Positions 53,849 to 64,000 are shown, counted from the first letter of the stretch. The stretch: 64,000 nucleotides of DNA from Gammaproteobacteria bacterium (GCA_020846135.1 JADLEK010000076.1:62001-126000); one strand, 5' to 3'. The notes: generated by a model from the sequence alone, not told the origin. Translations and numbers: made by a program.

Positions 53849-53862
53849 GGTAAACTCCTGGA

Positions 53863-54252
53863 CTAGACGCGCCGACGTTTCGGGGGACGACAGCCGTTAT
53901 GGGGAATCGGCGTGACATCCATAATGCTCATGATCTTGAATCCGGCAGCGTTCAATGAACGAACCGCTGATTCACGACCTGGACCTGGACCCTTGACGTT
54001 GACTTCCAGATTCTTGACGCCGTATTCCTTCACCACATTACCAACCCGCTCGGCGGCGACCTGCGCAGCAAACGGGGTACTTTTGCGGGAACCGCGAAAA
54101 CCCGATCCGCCTGACGTAGCCCACGCCAAGGCATTGCCCTGACGGTCAGTAATCGTAATGATAGTGTTGTTGAACGAGGCGTGGACATGGGCGATGCCAT
54201 CCACCACATTTTTTTTGACACGCTTGCGCGTTTTGGTAACCGGTTTTGCCAT
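53863..54252 (-). CDS. rpsK: 30S ribosomal protein S11
   Basis: The 129-residue protein has '[20 protein letters not shown]', '[20 protein letters not shown]' and ends '[15 protein letters not shown]', all typical of S11, which lies in the platform of the 30S subunit near the mRNA exit. Length equals the E. coli protein; 14 bases separate it from rpsD. Confidence 0.98.
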   Translation of the reverse strand: MAKPVTKTRKRVKKNVVDGIAHVHASFNNTIITITDRQGNALAWATSGGSGFRGSRKSTPFAAQVAAERVGNVVKEYGVKNLEVNVKGPGPGRESAVRSLNAAGFKIMSIMDVTPIPHNGCRPPKRRRV

Positions 54253-54293
54253 GCTCCGACCTATGCCAGCGGATTTACAGGAAATTCAGACAG

Positions 54294-54650
54294 CTACTTG
54301 CGGATCGCGCGACGTGGACCTTTACGCGTCCGGGCGTTGGTGCGAGTGCGTTGACCCCGCACCGGCAGGCCGCGCCGATGCCGCAGGCCCCGGTAGCAGC
54401 CTACATCCATCAATCGCTTGATGCTCATGGATACTTCACGGCGCAAATCGCCTTCTACGACGTACTTGCCGACTTCAGCGCGCAACGCATCCACTTGGGC
54501 CTCATCCAAATCCCGCACCTTGCGATCCGGGGGAACCTGGACCGCTGCGCAAATCTGCTTGGCTCGGGTCGAGCCAATGCCATAGATAGCCTGCAACGCG
54601 ATGATCGCGTGCTTATTGACCGGAATGTTGATGCCTGCAATACGGGCCAT
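54294..54650 (-). CDS. rpsM: 30S ribosomal protein S13
   Basis: The 118-residue protein begins [20 protein letters not shown] and ends in the basic tail '[18 protein letters not shown]' that reaches toward the P-site tRNA. Internal '[20 protein letters not shown]' is the S13 signature. It is the first gene of the alpha cluster after rpmJ. Confidence 0.98.
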   Translation of the reverse strand: MARIAGINIPVNKHAIIALQAIYGIGSTRAKQICAAVQVPPDRKVRDLDEAQVDALRAEVGKYVVEGDLRREVSMSIKRLMDVGCYRGLRHRRGLPVRGQRTRTNARTRKGPRRAIRK

Positions 54651-54749
54651 GCCTTGAAACTCCTCCCATCGCCAGCCAAGTGCTTCGTCCGCGCAAAGAA
54701 GCGGGAGTTTACTTGGGTCAGCGCTGCAAAATCAATCAGAATTGTTGGT

Positions 54750-54863
54750 TTATCCCTGCCGCTGTTTATGGCGGGCATCCTTGCAAATCACCCGCACTAC
54801 ACGGTCGCGGCGGATGATTTTGCAATTGCGGCAAATTTTCTTTACCGAGGCGCGTACTTTCAT
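54750..54863 (-). CDS. rpmJ: 50S ribosomal protein L36
   Basis: A 37-codon frame translates as [20 protein letters not shown] followed by [17 protein letters not shown]. The zinc-ribbon ligands C11, C14, C27 and H32 are all present, so this is the zinc-binding (C+) form of L36. GGAG lies eight bases upstream of the ATG at 54863. It sits between secY and rpsM, its standard place. Confidence 0.96.
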   Translation of the reverse strand: MKVRASVKKICRNCKIIRRDRVVRVICKDARHKQRQG

Positions 54864-54927
54864 TGTTATTCTCCAGATTCAATTCGACAGGCACCGTCTC
54901 AATAACAGCACCAGTTAGTGGCTTCAA

Positions 54928-56256
54928 TCAGCGCAACAGACTTTGGCCTTTGAAACTGCTTTTTTTCAACAGGCTCTCGTACTGATGCGACATCAGGTGC
55001 GCCTGAACCTGAGCCATAAAGTCCATCACTACGACGACAATGATCAGCAGTGACGTCCCACCAAAGTAGAATGGCACCCGCCAGTACAGAATCAGAAACT
55101 CGGGCAGCAGACAGACCACAGTGATGTAGGCGGCGCCAATCAGAGTCAGCCGGGTTAACACTTTGTCGATGTAAGTCGCCGTCTGCAAACCTGGACGGAT
55201 ACCTGGAATGAATGCCCCGGATTTCTTCAGATTGTCGGCGGTTTCCTTGGAATTAAACACCAGCGCAGTGTAAAAGAAGCAGAAAAAGATAATCAGACCG
55301 GCATAAAGCAAGACATACAGCGGTTGTCCAGGTGACAACGCCGAGCTGATATCCCGCAACCATTCCATATTCGGCGCATTACCAAACCAACTGCCCAAGG
55401 TCGCTGGAAACAGAATCAGGCTGGAAGCGAAGATCGGTGGAATGACGCCCGACATGTTCAGCTTCAGCGGCAAATGGGTCGTCTGGGCGGCATACACTTT
55501 CCGACCCTGCTGGCGTTTAGCATAATTAACCGTAATTCGGCGTTGCCCACGTTCAACAAAGACCACAAATCCGGTCACGACTACCGACAGCAGCAACAGA
55601 AACAGCACCAGTATGACGTGCAACTCACCAGTACGGGCCAATTCCAAGGTACCACCCACCGCCTGCGGTAACCCCGCGACGATGCCGGCAAAGATGATCA
55701 TGGATATGCCGTTGCCGATGCCGCGTTCAGTCACCTGCTCGCCGAGCCACATCAGAAACAAAGTCCCGGTCACCAGGGTAATGGTCGCCGTCATCATGAA
55801 ACCGATGCCGGGAGCAATCACCACCGAAGCGCCGCCCGCCATCTGGTTCTGCAAGGCGATGCTAACACCGATCGCCTGGAATGCCGCCAACACCACGGTC
55901 AGATAGCGGGTATAGCGAGTCAGGGCGTGACGCCCGGCGGCGCCGCCTTCCTTGCGCAACTGTTCAAGCGCTGGAACAACCATCGACATCAGTTGCAAAA
56001 TAATCGAGGCGGAGATGTAAGGCATCACGCCGAGAGCGAAGAGACTAAGCCTGCCCAAGGCACCACCCGAAAACATGTTGAACATGTCGAGAATGGTGCC
56101 GCGCTGCTGATCAAACAACTGCGCCATGGCCGTCGGATCGATGCCCGGCACCGGAATATGAGCGCCAACACGAAACACCACCAGCGCCCCCAGCAGGAAC
56201 AGCAGGCGTTGACGCAGTTCGGTCATTTTGCCGAGATCCGGCAGGGCGGCAGCCAT
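54928..56256 (-). CDS. secY: Preprotein translocase channel subunit SecY
   Basis: SecY is the ten-helix membrane channel for Sec-dependent export. The 442-residue protein shows '[20 protein letters not shown]', '[20 protein letters not shown]' and '[20 protein letters not shown]', matching the family closely. It starts 5 bases after rplO in the spc operon, so it is made with ribosomal proteins as in other bacteria. Confidence 0.98.
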   Translation of the reverse strand: MAAALPDLGKMTELRQRLLFLLGALVVFRVGAHIPVPGIDPTAMAQLFDQQRGTILDMFNMFSGGALGRLSLFALGVMPYISASIILQLMSMVVPALEQLRKEGGAAGRHALTRYTRYLTVVLAAFQAIGVSIALQNQMAGGASVVIAPGIGFMMTATITLVTGTLFLMWLGEQVTERGIGNGISMIIFAGIVAGLPQAVGGTLELARTGELHVILVLFLLLLSVVVTGFVVFVERGQRRITVNYAKRQQGRKVYAAQTTHLPLKLNMSGVIPPIFASSLILFPATLGSWFGNAPNMEWLRDISSALSPGQPLYVLLYAGLIIFFCFFYTALVFNSKETADNLKKSGAFIPGIRPGLQTATYIDKVLTRLTLIGAAYITVVCLLPEFLILYWRVPFYFGGTSLLIIVVVVMDFMAQVQAHLMSHQYESLLKKSSFKGQSLLR

Positions 56257-56261
56257 CGCAA

Positions 56262-56696
56262 TTACTCTTGGATCGTGCCGCCAGCCGCCAGCACCGCGTC
56301 ACGGGCGCCTTTGGTCAGCGCCAGACCACGCAGAACCACCGGCTTGTCCAGCTTGCCGGAAACGATCACCTTGGCTTTTTTAGCGAAGATCGGGATCAGG
56401 TTAGCTAACTTGAGCGCCGCGAGATCGATGACCTCGGCCTTCACATTGTCCAGCGCCGCCAGCCGCACTTCGGCGGTCTCCTTGGTGGCCATCGAGTGGA
56501 AGCCACGCTTGGGCAACCGACGCTGCAACGGCATCTGACCGCCTTCAAAACCGACTTTATGATAGCCACCAGCGCGGGCATGCTGGCCTTTATGGCCGCG
56601 CCCACTGGTTTTGCCAAGGCCGGAACCGATGCCGCGCCCGACCCGTTGCTTATCCGGACGACTGCCAGCAGCCGGCTTGAGGGTATTAAGACGCAT
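56262..56696 (-). CDS. rplO: 50S ribosomal protein L15
   Basis: The 144-residue protein has the L15 N-terminus '[20 protein letters not shown]' and the glycine/arginine-rich '[20 protein letters not shown]', followed by '[17 protein letters not shown]'. Length equals the E. coli protein. It lies between rpmD (3-base gap) and secY. Confidence 0.98.
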   Translation of the reverse strand: MRLNTLKPAAGSRPDKQRVGRGIGSGLGKTSGRGHKGQHARAGGYHKVGFEGGQMPLQRRLPKRGFHSMATKETAEVRLAALDNVKAEVIDLAALKLANLIPIFAKKAKVIVSGKLDKPVVLRGLALTKGARDAVLAAGGTIQE

Positions 56697-56699
56697 GGT

Positions 56700-56885
56700 T
56701 CAGGCCTCCTCGACCTTGAGTAGATAGGACACCTTGCGGATCATGCCTCGATTTTCCGGGGTGTCGATGACGACCGCAGTACTGTGGGTCCGCCGTAACC
56801 CCAGCCCGCGCACACAAGCCCGGTGGTTAGCCAGCCGGCCATGTGCGCTTTTAACCAGCGTCACTTTCAACTTATTGTCGGCCAT
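56700..56885 (-). CDS. rpmD: 50S ribosomal protein L30
   Basis: The 61-residue protein has the L30 core '[20 protein letters not shown]' and '[20 protein letters not shown]'. Position between rpsE and rplO (5 and 3 bases away) confirms it. Confidence 0.97.
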   Translation of the reverse strand: MADNKLKVTLVKSAHGRLANHRACVRGLGLRRTHSTAVVIDTPENRGMIRKVSYLLKVEEA

Positions 56886-56890
56886 GGGTC

Positions 56891-57400
56891 TTAGCTCCGA
56901 ATCTCGTCCACGCTTTTGCCACGCTTGGCCGCCTGATAGTCAGGCGACTTCATCGTACTCAGGCCGTGAATAGTCGCCCGCACCACGTTAATGGGATTAC
57001 GCGAGCCGATGCACTTGGCCAGCACATCCTTGACCCCGACCACGTCAAACACCGCCCGCATCGCGCCGCCGGCAATGATGCCGGTACCCTCCGATGCCGG
57101 CTGCATGAACACCTGGGCCGCTCCATGCCGGGCGGTCACCGGGTATTGCAGGGTGACGCCGTTCAGCGGGACCTTGCTCATATTTTTGCGGGCCTTATCC
57201 ATCGCCTTCTGAATCGCCATCGGCACTTCGCGGGCCTTGCCATAACCGAGTCCAACCCGGCCATTGCCATCGCCAACCACCGTCAGCGCTGTAAAGCCAA
57301 ACTGCCGCCCGCCCTTGACCACCTTGGCTACCCGATTGACGGTGATCAGTTTTTCCTGCAAACCGTCGCTGTTCTGAGAACTTTCCACGTTCGTCGCCAT
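56891..57400 (-). CDS. rpsE: 30S ribosomal protein S5
   Basis: The 169-residue protein contains the S5 double-stranded RNA-binding motif '[20 protein letters not shown]' and '[20 protein letters not shown]', then '[20 protein letters not shown]'. S5 is involved in decoding fidelity. Nine bases separate it from rplR. Confidence 0.98.
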   Translation of the reverse strand: MATNVESSQNSDGLQEKLITVNRVAKVVKGGRQFGFTALTVVGDGNGRVGLGYGKAREVPMAIQKAMDKARKNMSKVPLNGVTLQYPVTARHGAAQVFMQPASEGTGIIAGGAMRAVFDVVGVKDVLAKCIGSRNPINVVRATIHGLSTMKSPDYQAAKRGKSVDEIRS

Positions 57401-57409
57401 ATCTGCTCC

Positions 57410-57784
57410 TTAAAACTGCAAACCATGTTCGCGGGCGGCTTCAGCCAGGGCCTTGACCCGGCCGTGGTACTTGAAGCCGGAACGATCAAAAGCCACCTGG
57501 GTAATCCCGGCTGCCTTGGCCTTCTCGGCAATCGCCTGACCTACCACCTTAGCTGCGGCGACATCGCCAGTGCTTTTGAGCGCCTGGCGCAGGGCCGGCT
57601 CCAGGGTAGAAGCGGCGGCCAGAGTCCGATCGCCGGTCTCTGCCGGAATGATGATCTGAGCGTAGATATGCCGGGGGGTGCGATGAATACACAGGCGGCA
57701 CACGCCCAGCTCCCGAATCTTGTAGCGGGTCCGCAACCCGCGCCGCAAGCGGGCGGTTTTCTTGTCGGCTGCTTTCTTGTCCAT
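57410..57784 (-). CDS. rplR: 50S ribosomal protein L18
   Basis: The 124-residue protein ends in the L18 signature '[20 protein letters not shown]'. It starts with a slightly longer basic N-terminus than the E. coli 117-residue form ('[20 protein letters not shown]'). L18 binds 5S rRNA. A C-x-x-C (C29, C32) in '[14 protein letters not shown]' replaces the usual residues; there is no sign of a zinc site. Confidence 0.97.
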   Translation of the reverse strand: MDKKAADKKTARLRRGLRTRYKIRELGVCRLCIHRTPRHIYAQIIIPAETGDRTLAAASTLEPALRQALKSTGDVAAAKVVGQAIAEKAKAAGITQVAFDRSGFKYHGRVKALAEAAREHGLQF

Positions 57785-57794
57785 AGATCAGTCT

Positions 57795-58367
57795 CTACTT
57801 CTTCTTGGCTTCTTTCAGGACGATGGTCTCACCCGCATAACGCACACCCTTACCCTTATAGGGTTCCGGCGGCCGATAGGCGCGAATTTGGGCGGCGACT
57901 TCGCCAACCTGTTGCTTGTCTACACCCCGGATCATGATTTCGGTCGCCGTCGGCGTTTGAATAGCGATGCCGTCGGGGATCTTGAACTCGACCGGATGGG
58001 AGAAACCGAGGGTCAGATTCAACACGCTGCCCTGCGCCTGAGCCTTGTAACCAACCCCAACCAGTTGCAACTTGCGTTGAAACCCTTCGGTCACGCCAAT
58101 CATCATGTTGTTAAGCAAGGCCCGCATAGTGCCGGTCATCGCCCGATACTTGGCTTCGTTAGTGAGAACCCGAGGGCTGACTTTCAGTTCGTCGCCATCG
58201 CGTTCGACTGCGACCCACGGATGCACCAGCAGTTCGGCTGCGCCATTCTTGCCCTTGAGCGCAACCTGCTGATCCATAATGGTCACATCGACGCCGGATG
58301 GCACCGGGATCGGTTTCTTGCCGACCCGCGAGGTACGAATTTTCTTTTCCTTGATGAGGCTTGCCAT
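57795..58367 (-). CDS. rplF: 50S ribosomal protein L6
   Basis: The 190-residue protein has 'SRVGKKPIPVPSGVDVTI', 'QLVGVGYKAQAQGSVLNLTL' and the signature 'PEPYKGKGVRYAGETIVLKE'. The ATG at 58367 with AGGAG eight bases upstream is preferred to the longer frame from 58412, which overlaps rpsH. The N-terminal extension before SRVGKK is about 12 residues longer than in E. coli. Confidence 0.96.
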   Translation of the reverse strand: MASLIKEKKIRTSRVGKKPIPVPSGVDVTIMDQQVALKGKNGAAELLVHPWVAVERDGDELKVSPRVLTNEAKYRAMTGTMRALLNNMMIGVTEGFQRKLQLVGVGYKAQAQGSVLNLTLGFSHPVEFKIPDGIAIQTPTATEIMIRGVDKQQVGEVAAQIRAYRPPEPYKGKGVRYAGETIVLKEAKKK

Positions 58368-58380
58368 TGCAGTTGCTCCT

Positions 58381-58779
58381 TTAGGCCACGAAGCACAGCA
58401 CTTCGCCACCATGACCCGCGGCGCGAGCGGCGCGGTCGCTCATCAGACCCCGGGACGTCGAAATGATCGCCACCCCTAGACCATTCATCACCTTGGGCAG
58501 ATCGTCCTTGCCGCAAAATACCCGCCGGCCTGGCTTGCTGACCCGGTCAATCCGGTCGATGACCCGCCGGCCCTCGAAATACTTGAGGACGACCGTCAGT
58601 TCCGACTTACCCGGGTCGGTAGGCGCAACCGCAAAGTCGGCAATATAGCCCTCGTCGCGCAACACCTGGGCAATAGCGGCCTTCACTTTGGAAGCCGGCA
58701 TCGTCACCTGGGTTTTGGCGGCAGTCTGGGCGTTACGGATGCGGGTCAACATGTCCGCAATGGGATCGCTCATACTCAT
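58381..58779 (-). CDS. rpsH: 30S ribosomal protein S8
   Basis: The 132-residue protein starts [20 protein letters not shown] and ends with the S8 signature region '[20 protein letters not shown]'. S8 binds helix 21 of 16S rRNA and in E. coli is the translational repressor of this operon, acting at rplE. I have not verified such a site here. Confidence 0.98.
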   Translation of the reverse strand: MSMSDPIADMLTRIRNAQTAAKTQVTMPASKVKAAIAQVLRDEGYIADFAVAPTDPGKSELTVVLKYFEGRRVIDRIDRVSKPGRRVFCGKDDLPKVMNGLGVAIISTSRGLMSDRAARAAGHGGEVLCFVA

Positions 58780-58884
58780 TCTGCAAATAACTCCACAGGG
58801 TCAGTTGTGGGGTTACCGCTTGGCGGCGGAATAACCCCATGAACTTAAAAACTGGTGGTGGTGGAAGTAGCTTGGTTTACTGGC

Positions 58885-59190
58885 TTACCAACTGGCTTTG
58901 CGCAAGCCCGGCACATCGCCGCGCATGGTGGCTTCCCGCAGCTTGTTCCGGCCCAGGCCGAACTTGCGATAGAAACCGTGCGACCGTCCAGTCAGCCGGC
59001 ATCGGTTATGCAGCCGGCTCGGACTGGCATCGCGAGGCTGCGCCTGCAATTTTTGCTGCGCTTCCCGTCGTTGCTCATCACTATTGGCCGGATCGCGGAT
59101 GGTTTCCTTCAACTCGGCTCGCTTCACGGCATACTGCTTGACAATACGCGCCCGCTTAATCTCGCGGTTAATCATGCTCAGTTTTGCCAC
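58885..59190 (-). CDS. rpsN: 30S ribosomal protein S14
   Basis: The 101-residue protein is the long, zinc-free form of S14: '[20 protein letters not shown]' and '[20 protein letters not shown]', ending '[11 protein letters not shown]'. The C-x-x-C pairs of the short form are absent. It lies between rplE (11 bases) and rpsH (105 bases, with no other gene). Confidence 0.98.
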   Translation of the reverse strand: MAKLSMINREIKRARIVKQYAVKRAELKETIRDPANSDEQRREAQQKLQAQPRDASPSRLHNRCRLTGRSHGFYRKFGLGRNKLREATMRGDVPGLRKASW

Positions 59191-59201
59191 AGACTGAATC
59201 C

Positions 59202-59741
59202 TCAGTTCCGGAACGGGAAATTGAATGCGGCCAGCAGGGCGCGGCCTTCTTCATCGGTTCGCGCCGTCGTGGTGATAGTGATGTCGAGGCCACGAATGGC
59301 GTCGATCTTGTCGTAGTCGATTTCCGGAAAAATGATCTGTTCCCGCACACCCAAGCTGTAATTGCCACGCCCGTCAAAAGCCTTGGCGCTGAAGCCGCGA
59401 AAGTCGCGGATGCGCGGAATAGCGATATTGACCAACCGATCCATAAATTCGTACATCCGGTCGCGACGCAGCGTCACTTTGCAGCCGATCGGCCAACCCT
59501 CGCGAATTTTGAAGCCGGCGATGGATTTGCGCGACAGGGTCACGATCGGCTTCTGACCCGCGATCTGGGTCAGGTTGCTGACCGCGTGATCCATGATTTT
59601 CTTGTCAGCTACCGCTTCACCCACTCCCATGTTCAGAGTGATCTTGGTGATGCGCGGCACCTCCATAACGTTGCCGTACTGGAACTGCTCGCGCAGCTTG
59701 GGCGCTACCGTTTCACGATAAAACTGTTGTAGTCGGGCCAT
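59202..59741 (-). CDS. rplE: 50S ribosomal protein L5
   Basis: The 179-residue protein has '[20 protein letters not shown]', '[20 protein letters not shown]' and '[20 protein letters not shown]', the L5 blocks that bind 5S rRNA. Length equals the E. coli protein; rplX ends 9 bases upstream. Confidence 0.98.
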   Translation of the reverse strand: MARLQQFYRETVAPKLREQFQYGNVMEVPRITKITLNMGVGEAVADKKIMDHAVSNLTQIAGQKPIVTLSRKSIAGFKIREGWPIGCKVTLRRDRMYEFMDRLVNIAIPRIRDFRGFSAKAFDGRGNYSLGVREQIIFPEIDYDKIDAIRGLDITITTTARTDEEGRALLAAFNFPFRN

Positions 59742-59750
59742 GACTTTTCC

Positions 59751-60071
59751 TCAGACGTCCACGACTTCGTTATTGGACTTGAAGTAGCGCACTTTGCGGC
59801 CATCTTCCAACACCCGAATCCCGGTCCGGTCGCCCTTTTTGGTGATCGGGTTGAACAACATCACGTTGGACACATGAATGGTCGCCTCCCGCTCAACGAT
59901 GCCGCCTGAGACCCCCTTAGTAGGATTAGGCTTGGTATGACGTTTGACCAAGTTGACGCCACCGACAATCAACCGCTGCCCCTCCTCGACCACCCGCATC
60001 ACCTTGCCCCGCCGGCTCTTGTCTTTGCCGGCGATGACGATGACTTCATCACCTTTTCGTATTTTACGCAT
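59751..60071 (-). CDS. rplX: 50S ribosomal protein L24
   Basis: The 106-residue protein has the KOW motif '[20 protein letters not shown]' and '[20 protein letters not shown]'. L24 starts assembly of the large subunit. It follows rplN by 18 bases, the usual spc operon order. Confidence 0.98.
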   Translation of the reverse strand: MRKIRKGDEVIVIAGKDKSRRGKVMRVVEEGQRLIVGGVNLVKRHTKPNPTKGVSGGIVEREATIHVSNVMLFNPITKKGDRTGIRVLEDGRKVRYFKSNNEVVDV

Positions 60072-60089
60072 TGCCAGTTTCCTCCCGCC

Positions 60090-60458
60090 TTACAGCACTT
60101 CCGGGGCCAGGGATATGATTTTCATGAACCGTTCGCTACGTAGCTCGCGGGTGACCGGCCCAAAGATCCGGGTGCCAATCGGCTCCAGCTTGTTGTTGAG
60201 CAGCACCGCCGCGTTGCCGTCAAAGCGGATCAGTGAGCCGTCGGGGCGGCGGACGCCCTTACGGGTCCGCACCACTACAGCGTTGTAAACCTCGCCCTTA
60301 TTGACCTTGCCGCGCGGGATGGCGTCCTTGACGCTGACCTTGATAATGTCGCCGATCTGCGCATAGCGGCGATGGGAGCCGCCCAGCACCTTGATGCACA
60401 TCAGCCGGCGGGCGCCGCTGTTATCGGCGACTTCCAACATCGTTTGCATCTGAATCAT
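60090..60458 (-). CDS. rplN: 50S ribosomal protein L14
   Basis: The 122-residue protein has '[20 protein letters not shown]' and '[20 protein letters not shown]', the L14 signature. It begins the spc cluster; the 49-base gap to rpsQ upstream is where an spc promoter would be expected, although I do not see a clear one. Confidence 0.98.
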   Translation of the reverse strand: MIQMQTMLEVADNSGARRLMCIKVLGGSHRRYAQIGDIIKVSVKDAIPRGKVNKGEVYNAVVVRTRKGVRRPDGSLIRFDGNAAVLLNNKLEPIGTRIFGPVTRELRSERFMKIISLAPEVL

Positions 60459-60507
60459 GGTTTTACATTCCGTCTACGAATTAGGGAAAACGCCCGCCGG
60501 GGCGCGG

Positions 60508-60768
60508 CTATTGCGCCCGATCAACCACGCTGACCAGCATCCAGGCCTTGGTCTTGGACAGAGGCCGGCATTGCTTGATGGTGACCAGATCGCCCTCGCG
60601 GCACTCATTACTTTCATCGTGGGCGTGCAGCTTGGTCGTCCGGCGAATGTACTTGCCGTAAACCGTGTGCTTGACCAGCCGTTCGATAGCGACGGTGATG
60701 GTCTTGTCCATTTTGTTACTGGTGACGCGCCCGGTCAGGGTGCGCTCCGCCTGGGTTTCCGTGGTCAT
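60508..60768 (-). CDS. rpsQ: 30S ribosomal protein S17
   Basis: The 86-residue protein has the OB-fold blocks '[20 protein letters not shown]' and '[20 protein letters not shown]'. It starts in a 4-base ATGA overlap with rpmC and is the last gene of the S10 cluster. Confidence 0.98.
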   Translation of the reverse strand: MTTETQAERTLTGRVTSNKMDKTITVAIERLVKHTVYGKYIRRTTKLHAHDESNECREGDLVTIKQCRPLSKTKAWMLVSVVDRAQ

Positions 60769-60959
60769 GCCTGGCTCGCTTTTTCGCTCATCACCATCTT
60801 GACCCGGGCGACATTACGCCGCACCTGCCGAAACAGGTGGGGCTTGGTCGCCTGGCCAGTCGCTTTCTGCATCCGCAGATTAAACTGCTCGCGCAACAGC
60901 GCCAGCAATTCCTGTTTCAAATCGTCCACGCTTTTTTGCCGCAGTTCGCTTGCATTCAT
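60765..60959 (-). CDS. rpmC: 50S ribosomal protein L29
   Basis: The 64-residue protein has '[20 protein letters not shown]' and '[20 protein letters not shown]', the L29 helical hairpin. The ATG at 60959 shares one base with the rplP stop (TGATG); a GTG one codon upstream is less likely. Confidence 0.97.
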   Translation of the reverse strand: MNASELRQKSVDDLKQELLALLREQFNLRMQKATGQATKPHLFRQVRRNVARVKMVMSEKASQA

Positions 60960-61372
60960 CACATTACCATCCGGGTCACAAAGATCGTCTGCACCGGCAG
61001 CTTGGCCGCCGCCAGCCGAAAAGCCTCACGGGCGACCTCCTCGGACACGCCTTCCACTTCATACAGCACCCGGCCCGGACGGACCGGTGCGACCCAGTAC
61101 TCGACACTGCCCTTACCACTGCCCATCCGGACTTCAAGGGGCTTTTTGGTAATGGGCTTGTCTGGAAAAATGCGGATCCAGACCTTGCCGCCGCGCTTGA
61201 TATAGCGGTTGATCGCGCGACGCGCCGCTTCGATCTGGCGGGCAGTCAGCATCCCACGGGTGGTGCATTTTAGCCCGTACTCACCGAAGCTGACTGAAGC
61301 GCCGCTAGTTGCTACGCCCTGGTTGCGCCCTTTGCGCTGTTTGCGAAATTTGGTTCTTTTCGGCTGTAACAT
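60959..61372 (-). CDS. rplP: 50S ribosomal protein L16
   Basis: The 137-residue protein begins [20 protein letters not shown] and contains '[20 protein letters not shown]' and '[20 protein letters not shown]', the L16 signatures. L16 organises the A-site region. It overlaps rpmC by one base. Confidence 0.98.
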   Translation of the reverse strand: MLQPKRTKFRKQRKGRNQGVATSGASVSFGEYGLKCTTRGMLTARQIEAARRAINRYIKRGGKVWIRIFPDKPITKKPLEVRMGSGKGSVEYWVAPVRPGRVLYEVEGVSEEVAREAFRLAAAKLPVQTIFVTRMVM

Positions 61373-61422
61373 ATTCTATCTCATCTGGCAGCAGGCGAAC
61401 CCGACCAAGTGGCGTTTCGCGC

Positions 61423-62136
61423 TCATTCCCGATCCCGATCGCGTTCCCGATCCCGGCGATCGGCCGGTTTATCCGGTTTAGCCTCGGCAGGCCGATCAAA
61501 GCCGAACACCTCGCCCTTGAAAATCCAGACCTTGACCCCGATCACGCCATAAGTAGTGCGGGCTTCGGCCAAACCGTAGTCAATATTGGCTCGGAGGGTG
61601 TGCAGCGGCACCCGTCCTTCCCGGGTCCACTCGCTGCGAGCAATCTCGGCGCCGTTCAAGCGTCCGGCCACCTGAATCTTGATCCCCAGCGCCCCGAGCC
61701 GCATAGCATTGGCGACCGAGCGTTTCATTGCCCGGCGAAACATGATCCGCCGCTCCAGCTGCTGGGCGACACCCTCAGCGACCAGTTGCGCATCCAGTTC
61801 CGGCTTGCGGATTTCCTCAATGTTGATCTGGAGATCCTTCATCTCCAGCCCCATCATCTTGGCGATGGCCTTCCGCAACGCCTCAATATCTTCGCCTTTC
61901 TTGCCAATCACGACCCCGGGCCGGGCGGTGTGAATGGTGACGCGGGCCAGCCGCGCTGGCCGCTCGATCTGGATTCGGCTCACCGAGGCCGTCGATAACT
62001 TCTTCTTTAGAAACTGCCGTACTTTCAGATCGGTTTCCAGCAAATCAGGAAAATTCTTGCTGCTGGCGTACCACTTGGACGTCCAGTCGGCGGAAATGCC
62101 GAGCCGGATTCCGGTGGGATTGACTTTCTGACCCAT
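61423..62136 (-). CDS. rpsC: 30S ribosomal protein S3
   Basis: The 237-residue protein has the KH-type motif '[20 protein letters not shown]' and the S3 C-terminal signature '[20 protein letters not shown]'. S3 lies at the mRNA entry. The last residues form an alternating charged tail '[12 protein letters not shown]' coded by a tandem cgatcc/cgatcg-like repeat (about 61429-61463). The core before the tail is normal. Confidence 0.97.
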   Translation of the reverse strand: MGQKVNPTGIRLGISADWTSKWYASSKNFPDLLETDLKVRQFLKKKLSTASVSRIQIERPARLARVTIHTARPGVVIGKKGEDIEALRKAIAKMMGLEMKDLQINIEEIRKPELDAQLVAEGVAQQLERRIMFRRAMKRSVANAMRLGALGIKIQVAGRLNGAEIARSEWTREGRVPLHTLRANIDYGLAEARTTYGVIGVKVWIFKGEVFGFDRPAEAKPDKPADRRDRERDRDRE

Positions 62137-62154
62137 GTCGTTTTCTCGCTCCTG

Positions 62155-62484
62155 TTACTCAGCGACGGTCACAGTGATATGGCTGGTGCGTTTGACGATC
62201 CGGTTGCCACGACCCTTGGCTCGAGCGTGCATTCGCTTCAGCAGCGGGCCGCAATCGACGCAAATGGCGGCGACCTTCAACTCGTCAATATCCGCGCCTT
62301 CATTGTGTTCAGCATTAGCGATGGCCGATTCCAGCACCTTCTTGATCATCGGAGCGGCTTTTTTGTCGCTGAAGGTCAGAATCTGCAAGGCCCGTTCAAT
62401 CGGCAAATTACGGACCTGATCGGCCACCAACCGGGCTTTTTGCGGCGAGATGCGGGCATGTTTCAAAATAGCAACGGCTTGCAT
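62155..62484 (-). CDS. rplV: 50S ribosomal protein L22
   Basis: The 109-residue protein shows '[20 protein letters not shown]', '[20 protein letters not shown]' and '[20 protein letters not shown]', the L22 blocks lining the exit tunnel. It lies 12 bases after rpsS and 18 bases before rpsC. Confidence 0.98.
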   Translation of the reverse strand: MQAVAILKHARISPQKARLVADQVRNLPIERALQILTFSDKKAAPMIKKVLESAIANAEHNEGADIDELKVAAICVDCGPLLKRMHARAKGRGNRIVKRTSHITVTVAE

Positions 62485-62496
62485 CGGATCGTTTCC

Positions 62497-62769
62497 CTAT
62501 TTGGACTTCTTGTCCGCCGCATGACCGCGATAAGTGCGGGTTGCGGCGAACTCGCCCAGTTTGTGGCCAATCATGTTCTCAGTCACCAAAATCGGCACAT
62601 GCTGGCGACCATTGTGGACCGCGATGGTCAATCCAATCATCTCGGGCAGAATCATTGACCGTCGCGACCACGTCTTGATCGGGCGCTTGGCGTGGGTGGC
62701 TATCGCCTGCTCCACCTTCTTAATCAGGTGAAGATCGACGAACGGGCCTTTTTTAATCGAACGTGGCAC
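62497..62769 (-). CDS. rpsS: 30S ribosomal protein S19
   Basis: The 90-residue protein has '[20 protein letters not shown]', '[20 protein letters not shown]' and the signature '[19 protein letters not shown]'-type ending '[11 protein letters not shown]'. S19 binds the head of the 30S subunit. Standard place between rplB and rplV. Confidence 0.98.
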   Translation of the reverse strand: MPRSIKKGPFVDLHLIKKVEQAIATHAKRPIKTWSRRSMILPEMIGLTIAVHNGRQHVPILVTENMIGHKLGEFAATRTYRGHAADKKSK

Positions 62770-62793
62770 CTTGGGTGTCCTCCGGGTTCAGCC

Positions 62794-63621
62794 TTATTTC
62801 TTGTTGCGCCGACGCACGATCAATTTATCAGTGCGCTTGTTCGAACGAGTCTTGTAGCCCTTGGTCGGCGTTCCCCATGGCGAGACCGGATGACGCCCAC
62901 CGGAGGTACGGCCTTCACCGCCGCCGTGTGGGTGATCGACCGGATTCATGGCGACGCCACGCACGGTCGGACGAACCCCACGCCAGCGCTTGGCCCCGGC
63001 CTTACCGAGTGAGCGCAGGTTGTGTTCTTCATTGCCCACTTCGCCAATGGTAGCCTTGCAATCGGCGTGAACCTTGCGGATTTCGCCAGAACGCAGCCGC
63101 AAGGTCGCGTAGTTGCCATCCCGAGCGATCAATTGCGCCGAAACACCGGCGCTACGAGCCAGTTGCGCGCCTTTGCCAGGTCGCAGCTCAATGCAATGCA
63201 ACTGACTGCCGATCGGCGCGTTCCGCAGTGGCAACGCATTACCGGGCTTGATCGGTGCAGCCGGCCCGGACATCAGGCTAGCGCCGGCACCGACGCCGCG
63301 CGGGGCGATAATGTAGCGACGTTCGCCATCGGCGTACAGAAGCAGGGCGATATGGGCGCTGCGGTTTGGATCATATTCCAGACGTTCAACCGTGGCGGGA
63401 ATATTGTCCTTGTCGCGTTTGAAATCGACCATCCGGTAATGCTGCTTGTGACCGCCGCCCTGATGCCGGGTGGTAATCCGGCCCATATTGTTACGGCCAC
63501 CCGTGCGGGTCTGTTTTTCGATCAGCGGTGCGTAGGGGCGACCCTTGTGCAGTTCCGGGCTGACGACCTTGACGACGAACCGCCGACCGGGTGATGTAGG
63601 TTTGGTCTTGACGATGGACAT
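62794..63621 (-). CDS. rplB: 50S ribosomal protein L2
   Basis: The 275-residue protein carries the L2 signature '[20 protein letters not shown]' with the conserved histidine near the peptidyl-transferase centre. It also has '[20 protein letters not shown]' and a basic C-terminus ending '[14 protein letters not shown]'. It follows rplW by 43 bases. Confidence 0.98.
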   Translation of the reverse strand: MSIVKTKPTSPGRRFVVKVVSPELHKGRPYAPLIEKQTRTGGRNNMGRITTRHQGGGHKQHYRMVDFKRDKDNIPATVERLEYDPNRSAHIALLLYADGERRYIIAPRGVGAGASLMSGPAAPIKPGNALPLRNAPIGSQLHCIELRPGKGAQLARSAGVSAQLIARDGNYATLRLRSGEIRKVHADCKATIGEVGNEEHNLRSLGKAGAKRWRGVRPTVRGVAMNPVDHPHGGGEGRTSGGRHPVSPWGTPTKGYKTRSNKRTDKLIVRRRNKK

Positions 63622-63664
63622 GGAAATTTACCTTATCCTGGGGTTCGGGGTTGTCAACGCCGGC

Positions 63665-63961
63665 TCACTCGGCAACCATGAAATCAATCTCATGACCGGT
63701 TTCCAGCGAAACATAGGCTTTCTTCCAGTCCGAACGCCGGCCCTGGATCGCCCCGAACCGCTTGCGCTTGCCCTTGACGTTAACCACAGTGACGCCCTTG
63801 ACCTTGACCTTGAACAACAACTCAACCGCATCCTTGATTTCAGGCTTAGCGGCATCACGGGCGACCTTGAACACGATCTGATTATGCCGCTCCGCGACCC
63901 GGGTCGCTTTTTCGGAAACGTGTGGAGCCAGCAGGATTTTCAGCAACCGTTCTTCGTTCAC
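63665..63961 (-). CDS. rplW: 50S ribosomal protein L23
   Basis: From the GTG at 63961 the 98-residue protein reads [20 protein letters not shown] and later '[20 protein letters not shown]', the L23 pattern. L23 sits at the tunnel exit and docks SRP and trigger factor. The GTG overlaps the rplD stop by 4 bases (GTGA), which fixes the start; a GTG at 63970 is also in frame. Confidence 0.96.
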   Translation of the reverse strand: MNEERLLKILLAPHVSEKATRVAERHNQIVFKVARDAAKPEIKDAVELLFKVKVKGVTVVNVKGKRKRFGAIQGRRSDWKKAYVSLETGHEIDFMVAE

Positions 63962-64000
63962 GCCAGCCACTCCCCGACGCGCTGTAGGGCGCCTGCCGTT
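63958..64000 (-). CDS. rplD: 50S ribosomal protein L4, C-terminal end only
   Basis: On the minus strand, in the frame ending at TGA (63960-63958), the last 13 codons read [13 protein letters not shown]. This fits the C-terminus of L4, which normally precedes L23 in the S10 operon. The rest lies beyond the window edge. Confidence 0.82.
   Translation of the reverse strand, partial: TAGALQRVGEWLA

Overview
The window is GC-rich chromosomal DNA from a gammaproteobacterium. Evidence for this is the canonical S10-spc-alpha ribosomal order, the divergent argH/hemCDXY arrangement, a PBP1b gene followed by an LpoP-like lipoprotein gene, a split class II ribonucleotide reductase (nrdJa/nrdJb) of the Pseudomonas type, and an SAH riboswitch in front of ahcY. 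The mix (Hyf-like membrane complex, nrdJab, hemXY) would fit a Competibacter-like or sulfur/methane-oxidizer-like lineage. That placement is inference; no rRNA or tRNA is present to test it.

Region by region. 1-4.2 kb: the tail of a LysR regulator, a palindromic repeat, a PfkB sugar/nucleoside kinase, a YefM-YoeB toxin-antitoxin pair lying beside a decayed fragment of the neighbouring phosphotransferase/P-loop kinase gene, then that gene. 4.3-10 kb: PBP1b (mrcB), its probable activator lipoprotein LpoP, and a YoaA/DinG helicase. 10.1-17.5 kb: a small HTH gene followed by six tightly coupled genes for a hydrogenase-4-like membrane complex (HyfB, C, E, F, G, I) whose large subunit lacks the cysteines that hold the NiFe site. 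17.6-18.8 kb: an exported trypsin-like protease. 18.9-24.8 kb: argH and, divergently, hemC-hemD-hemX-hemY. 25-31 kb: a minus-strand set of periplasmic binding protein, PAS histidine kinase and REC-GAF-PAS-GGDEF-EAL protein, flanked by related palindromic repeats; it looks like a complete ligand-to-c-di-GMP circuit. 31-40.4 kb: two paralogous membrane proteins, RNase T, MoaE, MoaD, a five-gene ABC-2 exporter (membrane fusion protein, two ATPases, two permeases) and an HExxH protein of unknown function.

40.5-44.2 kb holds the methyl cycle: metK, an SAH riboswitch, ahcY and metF. Together these make SAM, remove SAH and regenerate methyl-THF. Next come two lipoproteins, one FlgO-like, and nrdJa and nrdJb, separated by 362 bases with several nested inverted repeats and an intrinsic terminator just before the nrdJb ribosome-binding site. 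After a quinone-oxidoreductase-like gene and two unrecognised genes, the rest of the window (51.6-64 kb, minus strand) is the ribosomal protein superoperon from rplQ back to the end of rplD, including secY, rpoA (with an unusual C-terminal tail) and the 37-codon rpmJ.

No CRISPR array, rRNA, tRNA or intact insertion sequence was recognised. Family calls rest on motifs read by eye; no database search was run.
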